Positions 34,398-43,008 of a DNA stretch of 64,000 nucleotides are shown in pieces. The position numbers and the translations under genes are program-made. This DNA comes from PGYT01 sp963675055 (GTDB lineage: Bacteria; Bacteroidota; Ignavibacteria; Ignavibacteriales; Melioribacteraceae), in NCBI GenBank assembly GCA_963675055.2, contig CAXXJE010000002.1:2542001-2606000 (forward strand), in the 5' to 3' direction. The notes under the pieces are model-generated. The model was given only the letters and a program-made list of their open reading frames with translations, made no database searches and was not told the DNA's origin. How positions within the stretch are numbered: position 1 is the stretch's first letter; each line of letters opens with the position of its first letter.

Positions 34398-35582
34398 TTA
34401 CATTGCCACATGCGATGTAGTCAGAACGTTCGGATTGTTTCTTATAGCTGTCAACATGTCTTCCGTAGCTGCAGTCTCAAGTTTAAGAGTACAGCAGGCA
34501 ACCATACCGCCATCGAAAATGATATTCTCAACTTCCTCGATATTAATATTTCCCTGTCGTAGTACATCAAGAATTGAGGCAAGTACACCAGGTTTATCAA
34601 AATGCTTAACAACGAGTTGATGATAATGCTCATTAATCTTAGCTTTGTTAACCCAGTGTGCGATTACACCGCTGCTGATATAATCCATAATTATTCTTAC
34701 GGTTTCTTCTGCAACAGCATTTTGAGCCTGGGTTGTTGAAGCTCCGATATGATGAGTTACATAAACATTATCCAGTTCCTGAAGTTTTGAACTGACCTCA
34801 CCCGATTTCCCTTCCGGTTCATCCGCGAATACATCAAGTCCGGCTCTCAGATTTTTTTCTTTTACAGCTTTAATAAGAGCTTCTTCATCAACTACTCCTG
34901 CACGGGAAGTATTAATAAAAATAGCGCCCTCTTTCATATAGCCGAACATTTTATCGTCGAAAAGACCCTTTGTTTCAGGTGTAACGGGAAGGTGAACTGA
35001 AACAACATCAGCAATAGGAAGTGTCTGATCGAAATCAGAAAAGTCTTTAATACCATATCCTTCAACACGTGAAATATCTTTAACATAAATATTCATGCCG
35101 AATGCCTGAGCACGTTTTGCAACTTCTTTACCGATATTGCCATAGCCGACAATCGCGAGTGTTTTCCCTGCGAGTCCGTCGGCTTTAGAGTATGCAGCCT
35201 TGTTCCACTTGCCTGCTTTAAAGTCCATGACGTTATCAGCAATGCGTCTGTCCAGTGCAACCATTAAACCAACAGCGAGTTCAGCAACTGCTATTGAGTT
35301 TTTCCCCGGGCAATTTGCGACGTAAATACCTTTCTTATTTGCGGCTGTAATGTTAATGTTATTAACACCGGCGCCTGCCCTAATAATTAAATTAAGGTTT
35401 TCTGATGCTTTGATCGTGTCTTCGTTTACAACAGTTGATCGTACAATAAGTATGTCAACATTCTTTGCACTTTCCGGGAGATCGTTTTCACCCAGCGTTG
35501 GTTCATAAATAACTTCAAGACCCTGATTTTTAATTTGTTCAACATACTTGTCAGGGAATTTGTCGGCGATAAGTACTTTCAT
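34398..35582 (-). CDS. D-3-phosphoglycerate dehydrogenase, short (ACT) form
   Basis: A 394-residue 2-hydroxyacid dehydrogenase. It has IIRAGAGVNNINI, a Rossmann motif VGYGNIGKEVA (about 150-160), INTSRAGVVDEEAL with the catalytic arginine, and VTHHIGASTTQAQ with the catalytic histidine. A C-terminal ACT domain (about 320-394) follows without the intervening domain of the protein at 2119-3693. Activity on 3-phosphoglycerate is likely from the overall pattern, though other 2-oxoacids are possible. It is the last gene of a minus-strand operon with urocanate hydratase 22 bases upstream. Two genomic forms of this enzyme are unusual. Confidence 0.82.
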   Translation of the reverse strand: MKVLIADKFPDKYVEQIKNQGLEVIYEPTLGENDLPESAKNVDILIVRSTVVNEDTIKASENLNLIIRAGAGVNNINITAANKKGIYVANCPGKNSIAVAELAVGLMVALDRRIADNVMDFKAGKWNKAAYSKADGLAGKTLAIVGYGNIGKEVAKRAQAFGMNIYVKDISRVEGYGIKDFSDFDQTLPIADVVSVHLPVTPETKGLFDDKMFGYMKEGAIFINTSRAGVVDEEALIKAVKEKNLRAGLDVFADEPEGKSGEVSSKLQELDNVYVTHHIGASTTQAQNAVAEETVRIIMDYISSGVIAHWVNKAKINEHYHQLVVKHFDKPGVLASILDVLRQGNINIEEVENIIFDGGMVACCTLKLETAATEDMLTAIRNNPNVLTTSHVAM

Positions 35583-35604
35583 AGGTAGTTCTCCATCAAT
35601 TGAT

Positions 35605-37269
35605 TTATTGTTTTAACATAGGTATGTTCACGCCAAATTTACTCGCATTCTCTTTAGCCTGCTGATAACCAGCATCGGCATGCCGTACAATTCCCATTCC
35701 GGGATCGTAAGTAAGTACACGTTCCAATCTTTGATCAGCTTCTTTAGAACCATCGGCAACAATTACCATTCCCGCATGAATCGATTTCCCGATTCCCACT
35801 CCACCACCATGGTGAACGGAAACCCAGCTTGCCCCGCCGATTGAGTTAAGAAGCGCATTAAGTATCGGCCAGTCTGCAATAGCATCACTACCGTCAAGCA
35901 TAGCTTCGGTCTCTCGGTACGGGGAGGCAACTGATCCGCAGTCGAGATGGTCGCGTCCAATAACAATTGGAGCTTTGACCTTGCCGGAAGCAACCAGTTC
36001 ATTAAAGACTTTTCCAAGCTTCGCTCTGCCTCCGTAACCAAGCCAGCAAATCCGGGAAGGCAATCCCTGGAAATGAACTTTTTCCTGTGCCAGCTTAATC
36101 CATCTTACAAGTGCTTCGTCTTCCGGAAATGCTTCCAGAACAGCTTTATCCGTTTCATAAATATCGTTTGGATCACCGGAAAGAGCAGCCCATCTGAAGG
36201 GTCCCTTTCCGTCACAGAATAGGGGGCGAATATACGCGGGTACAAATCCGGGAAAATCAAATGCGTTCTCAAGTCCGTTTGCTTTTGCCTCGCCGCGGAT
36301 ATTATTCCCGTAATCGAATGTGACTGCACCTTTTTCTTGAAATTCCAGCATAGCTTTTACATGAGTAACAATTGTGTCTTTGGAAAGCCTGATATATTCA
36401 TTCGGATTGCTTTTGCGTAGTCCAAGTGCTTCTTCGAAACTCATTCCCATCGGGACGTAGCCGTTTAGAGTATCATGCGCCGAAGTCTGATCCGTAAGTA
36501 CATCAGGAATAATGTTTCGTTTCAAAATTTCAGGAAGAATTTCTCCGGCATTTCCAACAAGTCCAACTGAAAGTGCTTCTTTTTTATTCTTTGCTTCAAG
36601 AACAAGTTCAAGAGCTTCATCAAGGCTTTCAGTCAGTTTATCGATATAACCTGTTTCAAGTCGTTTTGCAATCCTGCTTCTGTCTACATCAATTCCAAGG
36701 AACGCCGCTCCGTTCATTGTTGCAGCCAGAGGCTGGGCTCCTCCCATTCCGCCGATTCCCGCGGTTAGCAGAAACTTACCGGATAGCGAACCTCCAAAGT
36801 GCTGTTTTGCACATTCAGCGAATGTTTCATAAGTACCCTGCAGAATTCCCTGAGTACCGATATAAATCCAGCTTCCGGCTGTCATCTGTCCGTACATTAT
36901 CAATCCAAGTTCCTCGAGTCTCCTGAATTCTTCCCAGTTTGCCCAATCAGGTACAAGCATTGAATTGGAAATAATTACCCGGGGTGCGTTCTCGTGAGTA
37001 TTAAAAACCGCAACCGGCTTACCCGATTGAACGAGAAGAGTTTCGTCGTTTTCAAGATTCTTTAATGACGCAACAATTGCATCGAAGGCTTCCCAGTTTC
37101 TGGCAGCTTTGCCTTTGCCGCCATACACTATAAGCTCCGCGGGATTTTCAGCAACTTCAGGATCGAGGTTGTTCATCAGCATTCTTAGCGCAGCCTCCTG
37201 CAGCCATCCTTTACAACTTAACTCGGTTCCGGTTGGAGCTTTAATTGATCTATGTATATCATTAGACAT
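35605..37269 (-). CDS. hutU: Urocanate hydratase
   Basis: A 554-residue NAD-dependent enzyme of histidine breakdown, turning urocanate into imidazolone propionate. Family blocks seen include the NAD-site GIGGMGGAQPLAATMNG, DYGNNIRGEAKANG, YIRPLFCDGKGPFRW, and GRDHLDCGSVASPYRET with the active-site cysteine. Length agrees with known HutU (~550-560). No hutH, hutI or hutG/F gene is adjacent; instead it sits between a small unknown gene and a phosphoglycerate dehydrogenase. Confidence 0.96.
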   Translation of the reverse strand: MSNDIHRSIKAPTGTELSCKGWLQEAALRMLMNNLDPEVAENPAELIVYGGKGKAARNWEAFDAIVASLKNLENDETLLVQSGKPVAVFNTHENAPRVIISNSMLVPDWANWEEFRRLEELGLIMYGQMTAGSWIYIGTQGILQGTYETFAECAKQHFGGSLSGKFLLTAGIGGMGGAQPLAATMNGAAFLGIDVDRSRIAKRLETGYIDKLTESLDEALELVLEAKNKKEALSVGLVGNAGEILPEILKRNIIPDVLTDQTSAHDTLNGYVPMGMSFEEALGLRKSNPNEYIRLSKDTIVTHVKAMLEFQEKGAVTFDYGNNIRGEAKANGLENAFDFPGFVPAYIRPLFCDGKGPFRWAALSGDPNDIYETDKAVLEAFPEDEALVRWIKLAQEKVHFQGLPSRICWLGYGGRAKLGKVFNELVASGKVKAPIVIGRDHLDCGSVASPYRETEAMLDGSDAIADWPILNALLNSIGGASWVSVHHGGGVGIGKSIHAGMVIVADGSKEADQRLERVLTYDPGMGIVRHADAGYQQAKENASKFGVNIPMLKQ

Positions 37270-37272
37270 AAA

Positions 37273-37611
37273 CTAATCTCTGAAATGTTGATTGAGTAAT
37301 GAAATGTACTGGTTGTACATCGACTTGTAAAACCATCTCGGAATGAACCATGCTTTATCTACTTTAACCTTTAGGAATTTCAGATTTTCCTCAAGCTGCC
37401 TGGTTATTCTGATTTTTTCATCCTTTGTCAACCTTACATTTGAAGGATCGATATTAACCTTATCAATAATTGACTGAAAAGCATTTACGTCTTTTGTGAA
37501 TCGATCGTCTGTTATCATTTGCTTGATTGCCTGATTACAAAACGTGGTCACTATTTTCGCTTCGTTTTTATCGAAATCGTAATTATAATTTTTGAACAAT
37601 TTCTTTGCCAT
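37273..37611 (-). CDS. Conserved-looking protein of unknown function, 112 residues
   Basis: A small basic, mainly helical cytoplasmic protein with no signal peptide. Recognisable features are a Lys-rich start (MAKKLFKNYNYDFD), a helix with CNQAIKQMITDDRFTKDV and an aromatic C-terminal part (WFIPRWFYKSMYNQYISLL). I do not recognise a family. It is packed between adenosine deaminase (3 bases) and hutU (3 bases), so it is a real co-transcribed gene. Confidence 0.75.
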   Translation of the reverse strand: MAKKLFKNYNYDFDKNEAKIVTTFCNQAIKQMITDDRFTKDVNAFQSIIDKVNIDPSNVRLTKDEKIRITRQLEENLKFLKVKVDKAWFIPRWFYKSMYNQYISLLNQHFRD

Positions 37612-37614
37612 AAA

Positions 37615-38703
37615 TTAAACCTTTAGTGATAATAATTTTTCTCTCATAGTCTGAAAACCGGGTTTAATCACTTTATAGATATAGTGAAGTCTCTGATCAT
37701 ACGGAATAAACGCCGATTTCATAGCATTCAGGTTGAGTTTCTCAATATCGTCTAAACTGATATCGAACATCTCCGACGCGATCACATATTCTTTAGTTAA
37801 AGTTGTGTCACTCATAAGCCTATCATCGGTGTTTAAAAATACTCTGTACTTTGATTTATACAATTGCATGAAAGGATGGTTTTCAAGTTTGTCGACAGCG
37901 CCTGTATGTACATTGCTCAGCAGACAAATTTCCAGCGGAACTCTCTTGTCAAGAATGAATTGAGCCAGATCTCCTTTGCTGACAATATTTTTGTCTTTGT
38001 CGAACACCATATCCTCAATCAACCTTGTTGCATGCCCAATTCTCTGAGCACCGCACCATTGAATTGCCTGCCAGATCGATTCTTTCCCAAATGCCTCACC
38101 TGCGTGAATAGTGATATTGAAGTTTTCCCTTTTAATGTAGTTAAAAGCATCAAGATGTTTTTTAGGCGGGAAACCTCCTTCTTCACCGGCAAGATCAAAA
38201 CCAACGACTCCCATGTTTTTATAGTTTACTGCAAGTTCAGCTATTTCCAGGGAGATATCCATGTTTCGCATTGCGCAGACTATTAAGCCGAATCCAACTC
38301 CAAAATCCTTCTTGCCGCGTTCAAGTCCTTTAAGAACAGCTTTCATTACATCGTCGTAATGAAGGTTGCCGTCTAGATGCAAGACCGGTGCAAACCTGGT
38401 CTCGACGTAACAAACTCCATCGTTGTACATATCTTCCATCATTTCATAAGCAACTCGTTCAAGAGAATCTCTCGTCTGCATAACTGCGCATGTATGCTCG
38501 AATCCCTGAAGATATTCGACCAAATTGCCTTTGTTAGCGCCCCGGTGAAACCATTCAGCTAGTTCTCCCGGATCTTCAGTAGGCAGCTTTTTGTAATTTA
38601 TCTCTTTAGCCAATTCGATGATGGTAGAAGGACGTAAACCACCGTCAAGGTGATCATGCAGCTGTACCTTTGGAACTCCTTTAACGATCTCTTCTATTGT
38701 CAT
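37615..38703 (-). CDS. Adenosine deaminase
   Basis: A metal-dependent deaminase converting adenosine (or a related nucleoside or adenine) to inosine. The zinc ligands and catalytic residues are present in order: HDHLDG near the N-terminus, GFDLAGEEGG, HAGEAFG with the catalytic glutamate, RIGHAT, and NTDDRLMSD. Length (362 residues) suits adenosine deaminase more than adenine deaminase. Two ATGs lie close together (38715 and 38703); GGAG is correctly spaced before the second, so 38703 is preferred. It leads a minus-strand operon with the 112-residue gene, hutU and the short phosphoglycerate dehydrogenase. Confidence 0.9.
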   Translation of the reverse strand: MTIEEIVKGVPKVQLHDHLDGGLRPSTIIELAKEINYKKLPTEDPGELAEWFHRGANKGNLVEYLQGFEHTCAVMQTRDSLERVAYEMMEDMYNDGVCYVETRFAPVLHLDGNLHYDDVMKAVLKGLERGKKDFGVGFGLIVCAMRNMDISLEIAELAVNYKNMGVVGFDLAGEEGGFPPKKHLDAFNYIKRENFNITIHAGEAFGKESIWQAIQWCGAQRIGHATRLIEDMVFDKDKNIVSKGDLAQFILDKRVPLEICLLSNVHTGAVDKLENHPFMQLYKSKYRVFLNTDDRLMSDTTLTKEYVIASEMFDISLDDIEKLNLNAMKSAFIPYDQRLHYIYKVIKPGFQTMREKLLSLKV

Positions 38704-38832
38704 TTTACTCTCCATTTTTATAAATTAAAAATATTCCTTTTAACGGGTAAAAGCAATTAAGATGATGCTGTCTGCTTATTTTAATTTGTTGTTTTGTAAG
38801 AATATACAGGTTTTATGCGGACTAATTTGTCC

Positions 38833-38863
38833 TTGACTATACATCCTCAAAGTGGTAATTTTT
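38833..38863 (+). promoter_or_regulatory. Bacteroidota-type promoter for the TPR lipoprotein gene
   Basis: TTG (in TTGACT) at 38833-38835, exactly 20 bases, then TAATTTTT at 38856-38863, one mismatch from TAnnTTTG. It lies 41 bases before the ATG at 38905 in the divergent 189-base intergenic region. Confidence 0.55.
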
Positions 38864-38904
38864 TACTTTATTATATAAAAATTATTTAAAAATCAGGAGA
38901 AGTA

Positions 38905-40062
38905 ATGAAACGTATTGTATCTATATTGCTTGTATTATCTATGGTTTTCGGATTGGTTGCATTTCAGTGTTCCTCCACAGAAATTACGAGTGCCAAACTG
39001 TACATTCAGCAGAAAAATTATCCTAAAGCCATTGAAGCTTTGCAGAAAGAAGTTTCGAAAAATCCGAAAAGTGACGAAGGTTATTACCTGCTTGGTTGGT
39101 TATATGGAGAACAAGGCAAAATTGATCTGATGCTTGAGAATTTTGAACAATCTGTTAAGATCAGCAATAAATTCGCACAGAATATTGAAGATTCCAAACA
39201 GTACCACTGGTCGAATAACTTCAATAAAGGTGTTGGAATGTTCAACCGGGCTACAAAAACTGCAGATACCGATAGCAGTAACCAGTACTTCGATAAGTCC
39301 GTTGCGGCTTTTGAATCTGCAATCGCTTGCCAACCTGATTCAATAAGTACATACCAAAATCTTACTTTTGCACTATTCAATGCAGGACGCACCGACGCTG
39401 CTATTAAGCCTCTTAAGAAACTTATAGAACTTAGCAATTCAGCAGATTCATACGCTATGCTCGGTGAAATATATTATAACGACGGTATTGAGATACTAAA
39501 CAATTATAAAGTATCCGGTGCAGAAGCAGACAGTGTTGCAGCTCAGGAATTGTTTGACAAAACTATTAATTTGTTGGAAGGTGCAAGAAAAGACCATCCA
39601 AGTAATGCTGAGATTCTTACAATTTTGTCCAACGCATACATTAATGCTAACCGACTTGATGAAGCTATGGAGGCTTTCAAATCCGGTGTTGTAAATGATC
39701 CGGAAAATAAAATTTACAGATATAACTATGGCGTTCTGTTACTTGGTGCGGAACAATATCCTGATGCTGTTGAACAGTTTCTTAAAGCAATTGAAATTGA
39801 CAGCGAATATGAAAACGCCTATTACAACCTCGCCGTTACTTATGTGAAATGGGGAAGTGAGCTTCGAGAGAAGAACATTGAAGATGAGGAAAACAAAGAG
39901 TATCTCGAGAAATATGAAGCCTGTCTCGATCCGCTTAACAAGTTCCTTGAACTGAATCCAAGTGACGCTGCTGTATGGGAGTTGCTGGGTAAGGTTTATG
40001 CTAATCTGGGCAGAACGGAAGACTCGAAAGCTGCATTTGAAAAAGCAGATCAATACAGATAG
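38905..40062 (+). CDS. TPR-repeat lipoprotein
   Basis: A 385-residue lipoprotein. The signal sequence ends in GLVAFQC (cysteine about residue 22). The rest is about eight tetratricopeptide repeats such as AIEALQKEVSKNPKSDEGYY, TYQNLTFALFNAGRTDAAI, EAMEAFKSGVVNDPENKIYR and AVWELLGKVYANLGRTEDS. Such proteins are periplasmic scaffolds, for example in envelope assembly or gliding; no partner is evident here. It is a single gene with its own promoter and terminator. Confidence 0.88.
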   Translation: MKRIVSILLVLSMVFGLVAFQCSSTEITSAKLYIQQKNYPKAIEALQKEVSKNPKSDEGYYLLGWLYGEQGKIDLMLENFEQSVKISNKFAQNIEDSKQYHWSNNFNKGVGMFNRATKTADTDSSNQYFDKSVAAFESAIACQPDSISTYQNLTFALFNAGRTDAAIKPLKKLIELSNSADSYAMLGEIYYNDGIEILNNYKVSGAEADSVAAQELFDKTINLLEGARKDHPSNAEILTILSNAYINANRLDEAMEAFKSGVVNDPENKIYRYNYGVLLLGAEQYPDAVEQFLKAIEIDSEYENAYYNLAVTYVKWGSELREKNIEDEENKEYLEKYEACLDPLNKFLELNPSDAAVWELLGKVYANLGRTEDSKAAFEKADQYR

Positions 40063-40085
40063 ATATAGACTAAGTTTGTTTTTAT

Positions 40086-40119
40086 AAGCCTGCGGAATAC
40101 ACTGCGGGCTTCTTTTTTA
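40086..40119 (+). terminator. Rho-independent terminator after the TPR lipoprotein
   Basis: AAGCCTGC (40086-40093) pairs with GCGGGCTT (40104-40111) with one T-G pair, then CTTTTTTATT. The DUF3467 gene starts 18 bases later. Confidence 0.8.
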
Positions 40120-40136
40120 TTCATGAAGGTGAAATT

Positions 40137-40463
40137 ATGGCAATCGAAAAAGAGCAAAAATCACAGCAGATAAACATTGAACTTGGTGAAAAGGAAGCTG
40201 AAGGAATCTATAGCAACCTTGCGATTATAACTCATTCGCCCGCGGAATTTATTATTGATTTTACAAGGGTGGTTCCGGGCGCACCGAAAGCTAAAGTTCA
40301 CGCCAGAATAATTACTACTCCACAGCACGCCAAAATGCTTTTAAAAGCACTCACAGAAAATGTGGAAAAATTCGAAAGCAAATTCGGTGAGATTAAAATT
40401 GAAGGACCGGCACAGCCTCAGTTTGGTTTTACAAATATGGAAAAAGGGGAAAAAATCAACTGA
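40137..40463 (+). CDS. DUF3467 protein
   Basis: A 108-residue soluble protein. It has the DUF3467 run: INIELGEKEAEGIYSNLAII, HSPAEFIIDFTRVVPG, KVHARIITTPQHAKMLLKAL and EKFESKFGEI. The family is common in Bacteroidota and other phyla and its function is not known. It stands alone behind the preceding terminator. The 193 bases after it contain no recognisable gene. Confidence 0.88.
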   Translation: MAIEKEQKSQQINIELGEKEAEGIYSNLAIITHSPAEFIIDFTRVVPGAPKAKVHARIITTPQHAKMLLKALTENVEKFESKFGEIKIEGPAQPQFGFTNMEKGEKIN

Positions 40464-40656
40464 TTTCCCCTTTTCTATCTCCTTTACATAATCATTTTTT
40501 TATCGTATTTTATCTCAGTATTTAATAACAGGATTATAGAAAGTTCTTGTTATTCAATAATTAGGGCAAATGGAAATCTTGACTCAGATCATAGCAGGCT
40601 CCGTCTGTTATCTTTAGATTATTGTAAGAATTCTGAAATTTAATAGAGGTGGACCC

Positions 40657-42201
40657 ATGGATAAACTAAAGGGTTTCTTTACAATCCTATTCTTGTTTTT
40701 TTCGTTAAATATTAATGCACAAGAGTATAATACTAATCTTGCTCTGCAGGTTGCAGATATTTCATCTATTAATCTTACCCAGTTTCTGAACTTTAGTGAT
40801 ATTAATTTTGATGAACTTAACGAGTCCATTCAGGTTATTATGAGACTCACAGTCAATTCCGATCAACCGGAAGTTACACTTATTGGAAGTCTTTACTGGG
40901 AAAGCCCGGAAGGTGACTTCTCGGGAAATGTTTTTGATTTCACAACCGATCCAGTAACGCTCGAGGACATTGGAGGCGGTTTTTATTCGTTAAGTATCAC
41001 AAATCTTGATTTTGGTTCAGGGCAGCTAATCACAATATTTGATGGAGAAACAAATTCAGATTTAATTGAAGAAAATGCCAAAAGGGGTAAACTTAGTGGA
41101 TCGTATGCACTTACTATCTTTGCCGCTGATAATATGGGTAACAGAATAAGTGAAAATGCATATTGGGAGTTTACGCCGACTAACATTGTTCCGAACTTTA
41201 GGATAAACTCACCATCTGAATCTGATCAGAACATTTCGGCTGAAGGATTCCAGGTAATATGGGATATTGTAAATGGTGCTAAAAGTTACCTGGCTGTTAT
41301 TTCAGATGAGTACTTTGATTCGAGAGAAGATGCTGCTTCAGGAAGTCCCTTTCTTGAGTTAGAAATAAATGCTCCAGCTGAAGGGGCAACTCCTCCGTCA
41401 GTTGCAATAATAAGTCCGGCTACTACCCTTCGGGATCTGGTTCCGGGCAATAGCTATTATCTAGGTGTCTTTGCAGTTGATGCACAGAACATATACTATC
41501 CGGCTGAAAATAACAGCATGAAAATTACGATGGCTGAACAGCAATCTCAGGGAAGTGGTTCAACATCCTCAAGTTTAAGCAAATCCTTTGAGATAAGCGG
41601 GACAGGTGACGATGACATAATTGCTCCGGATTTCTTCATCACTGAACCGTTACCGGAATTCACATATTCATTACCCCAGGCAACCTTTACAGTTACCTGG
41701 GATCAGGTTACCGGTGCAACAGAGTACAGGTTTTTTATGAACTATATTGGAGCAGAAGGCTCTACATCTTATAATTTAGCAAGAGCTGATAATAACAGAG
41801 CTATTATCCCAGGTGTTGCAGTTAGTTCACCTGCAATTTTAACTCAAAATAGTTTTGTGTTTAACAATGGATACGGAGCATTCAGAGTTACAGAAAACAT
41901 AACTGATACATGGAATGACGGTGATTATGTGGTTTTGGGTATTTATGCGGTTACACCGAAGGGAACTTTCAGAACCAAAAATCTTGTCTTAGGAAAAGTG
42001 AGTAAACCAGCCGGAGAGAATGGCGACGACGGAAATGATGATCAACAGCAGATTATTAATAATGTTATTTCCAGTATAAATGATGTAACAGGCGCGACTG
42101 ATGAGAACGGTAATGCTATTGATAGTCAGGCATTGCAAAATCTCATACAGCAACTGCAAAGCGGTCAACTTGAAGGAACATTAAAAAAAGTAAACAACTA
42201 A
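40657..42201 (+). CDS. Secreted protein with Fn3-like modules
   Basis: A 514-residue exported protein. A signal peptide ends near residue 21 (NINAQ). Two similar beta modules are recognisable by FQVIWDIVNGAKSYLAVIS (around 200) and FTVTWDQVTGATEYRFFMN (around 345), the W-D-x-V-x-G-A-x-x-Y pattern of Fn3-like repeats in FCB surface proteins. The C-terminus is Asp/Gln-rich (GDDGNDDQQQ) and has no sorting domain. Ten bases of gap and then the FecR region place it as first gene of an operon with the FecR protein, a barrel and a cyclase. A TATCTTTA -7-like box lies at 40609-40616 without a matching upstream box. Confidence 0.7.
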   Translation: MDKLKGFFTILFLFFSLNINAQEYNTNLALQVADISSINLTQFLNFSDINFDELNESIQVIMRLTVNSDQPEVTLIGSLYWESPEGDFSGNVFDFTTDPVTLEDIGGGFYSLSITNLDFGSGQLITIFDGETNSDLIEENAKRGKLSGSYALTIFAADNMGNRISENAYWEFTPTNIVPNFRINSPSESDQNISAEGFQVIWDIVNGAKSYLAVISDEYFDSREDAASGSPFLELEINAPAEGATPPSVAIISPATTLRDLVPGNSYYLGVFAVDAQNIYYPAENNSMKITMAEQQSQGSGSTSSSLSKSFEISGTGDDDIIAPDFFITEPLPEFTYSLPQATFTVTWDQVTGATEYRFFMNYIGAEGSTSYNLARADNNRAIIPGVAVSSPAILTQNSFVFNNGYGAFRVTENITDTWNDGDYVVLGIYAVTPKGTFRTKNLVLGKVSKPAGENGDDGNDDQQQIINNVISSINDVTGATDENGNAIDSQALQNLIQQLQSGQLEGTLKKVNN

Positions 42202-42237
42202 ATAGAATATGTGCAAATGTTTAATAAAGGTGCTCTT

Positions 42238-42978
42238 ATGAAAAACAATTTTAAAGGAATCATAAGATTTTATACAATACTATTATTCTCGTTTTCTATT
42301 GTACAGGCACAGGTGGGTGAAAATAACGAGACTCCGGTTGCACTTGTCCAAAAAGTCGTCAAAAATGTCACCAAAAAAGTGAGCACGGAATCGAATTGGG
42401 AAATTGCTAAAATAGGCGAGCGGTTGTATGACGGACAGGAAGTTAAGACCGGAACCAAATCTCTTGCTTTGGTTTTGTTCACTGATAACTCCGGAATATT
42501 GACAGTCAGAGAAAACTCTATTGCCCATATTTACGGTACTGAAAATGAAAAGAAAATGGATAAGAATACATTCATTCAAAGCGGCGCTGTAGGATTTAAT
42601 ATTAATAAACAATCGGAAGAAGAGGAATTTAAATTTACAACTCCCACAATGGTTGCTTCTATAAGGGGAACTGCCGGCATGATTGCAGTGGAAGAAGTGG
42701 GTGTTAATCCGGTTGATAATTCGAAACAGTACAAGACTACACTTATTGTTGAGGAAGGTAGTATTGAAGTCGAATCTACGGTCGGGCAGCGTGCAACTGA
42801 AACCGTTACATCGGGTCAATCATTAACAAGTGATTCAGTCGGCGGAATAGTTAAGGGGCAAATAAATCAGCAGCAAAGGAATCAGCTAAAGAAAAGCAAA
42901 GCGACAACTCTTAAAAAAATCAGATTCGAAATTAATGGGGAGACTTACGAACTTGAGTATTATGAAGAGGCTGAATAA
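42238..42978 (+). CDS. FecR-domain protein, exported
   Basis: A 246-residue protein. A signal peptide ends about residue 21 (SIVQAQ). The FecR core is seen in GERLYDGQEVKTGTKSLALV, NSIAHIYGT and PTMVASIRGTAGMIAVEE, followed by a region with VEEGSIEVES and then a basic tail. Many FecR-type proteins are periplasmic sensors that regulate ECF sigma factors; stand-alone exported versions like this one are common in FCB genomes, and no ECF sigma gene is nearby. The frame is open from a GTG at 42211, but the ATG at 42238 follows an AAAGG site and begins a proper signal peptide. Confidence 0.85.
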   Translation: MKNNFKGIIRFYTILLFSFSIVQAQVGENNETPVALVQKVVKNVTKKVSTESNWEIAKIGERLYDGQEVKTGTKSLALVLFTDNSGILTVRENSIAHIYGTENEKKMDKNTFIQSGAVGFNINKQSEEEEFKFTTPTMVASIRGTAGMIAVEEVGVNPVDNSKQYKTTLIVEEGSIEVESTVGQRATETVTSGQSLTSDSVGGIVKGQINQQQRNQLKKSKATTLKKIRFEINGETYELEYYEEAE

Positions 42979-43008
42979 TTAAATTGTAATGATAAAAGAG
43001 GGGTCAAA

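Noticed and set aside
38377..38562. Plus-strand ORFs in 37.7-38.6 kb
   Set aside because: They are antisense to adenosine deaminase, which keeps all metal and catalytic motifs.
40464..40656. Gene or RNA in the gap after DUF3467
   Set aside because: AT-rich without an ORF or a stable hairpin; a TATCTTTA box at 40609 has its nearest TTG 27 bases away, too far for the promoter pattern.
42283..42819. 178-codon minus-strand ORF
   Set aside because: Fully antisense to the FecR gene, which has a signal peptide and family motifs; the antisense product is Cys/Phe/His-rich and has no recognisable pattern.
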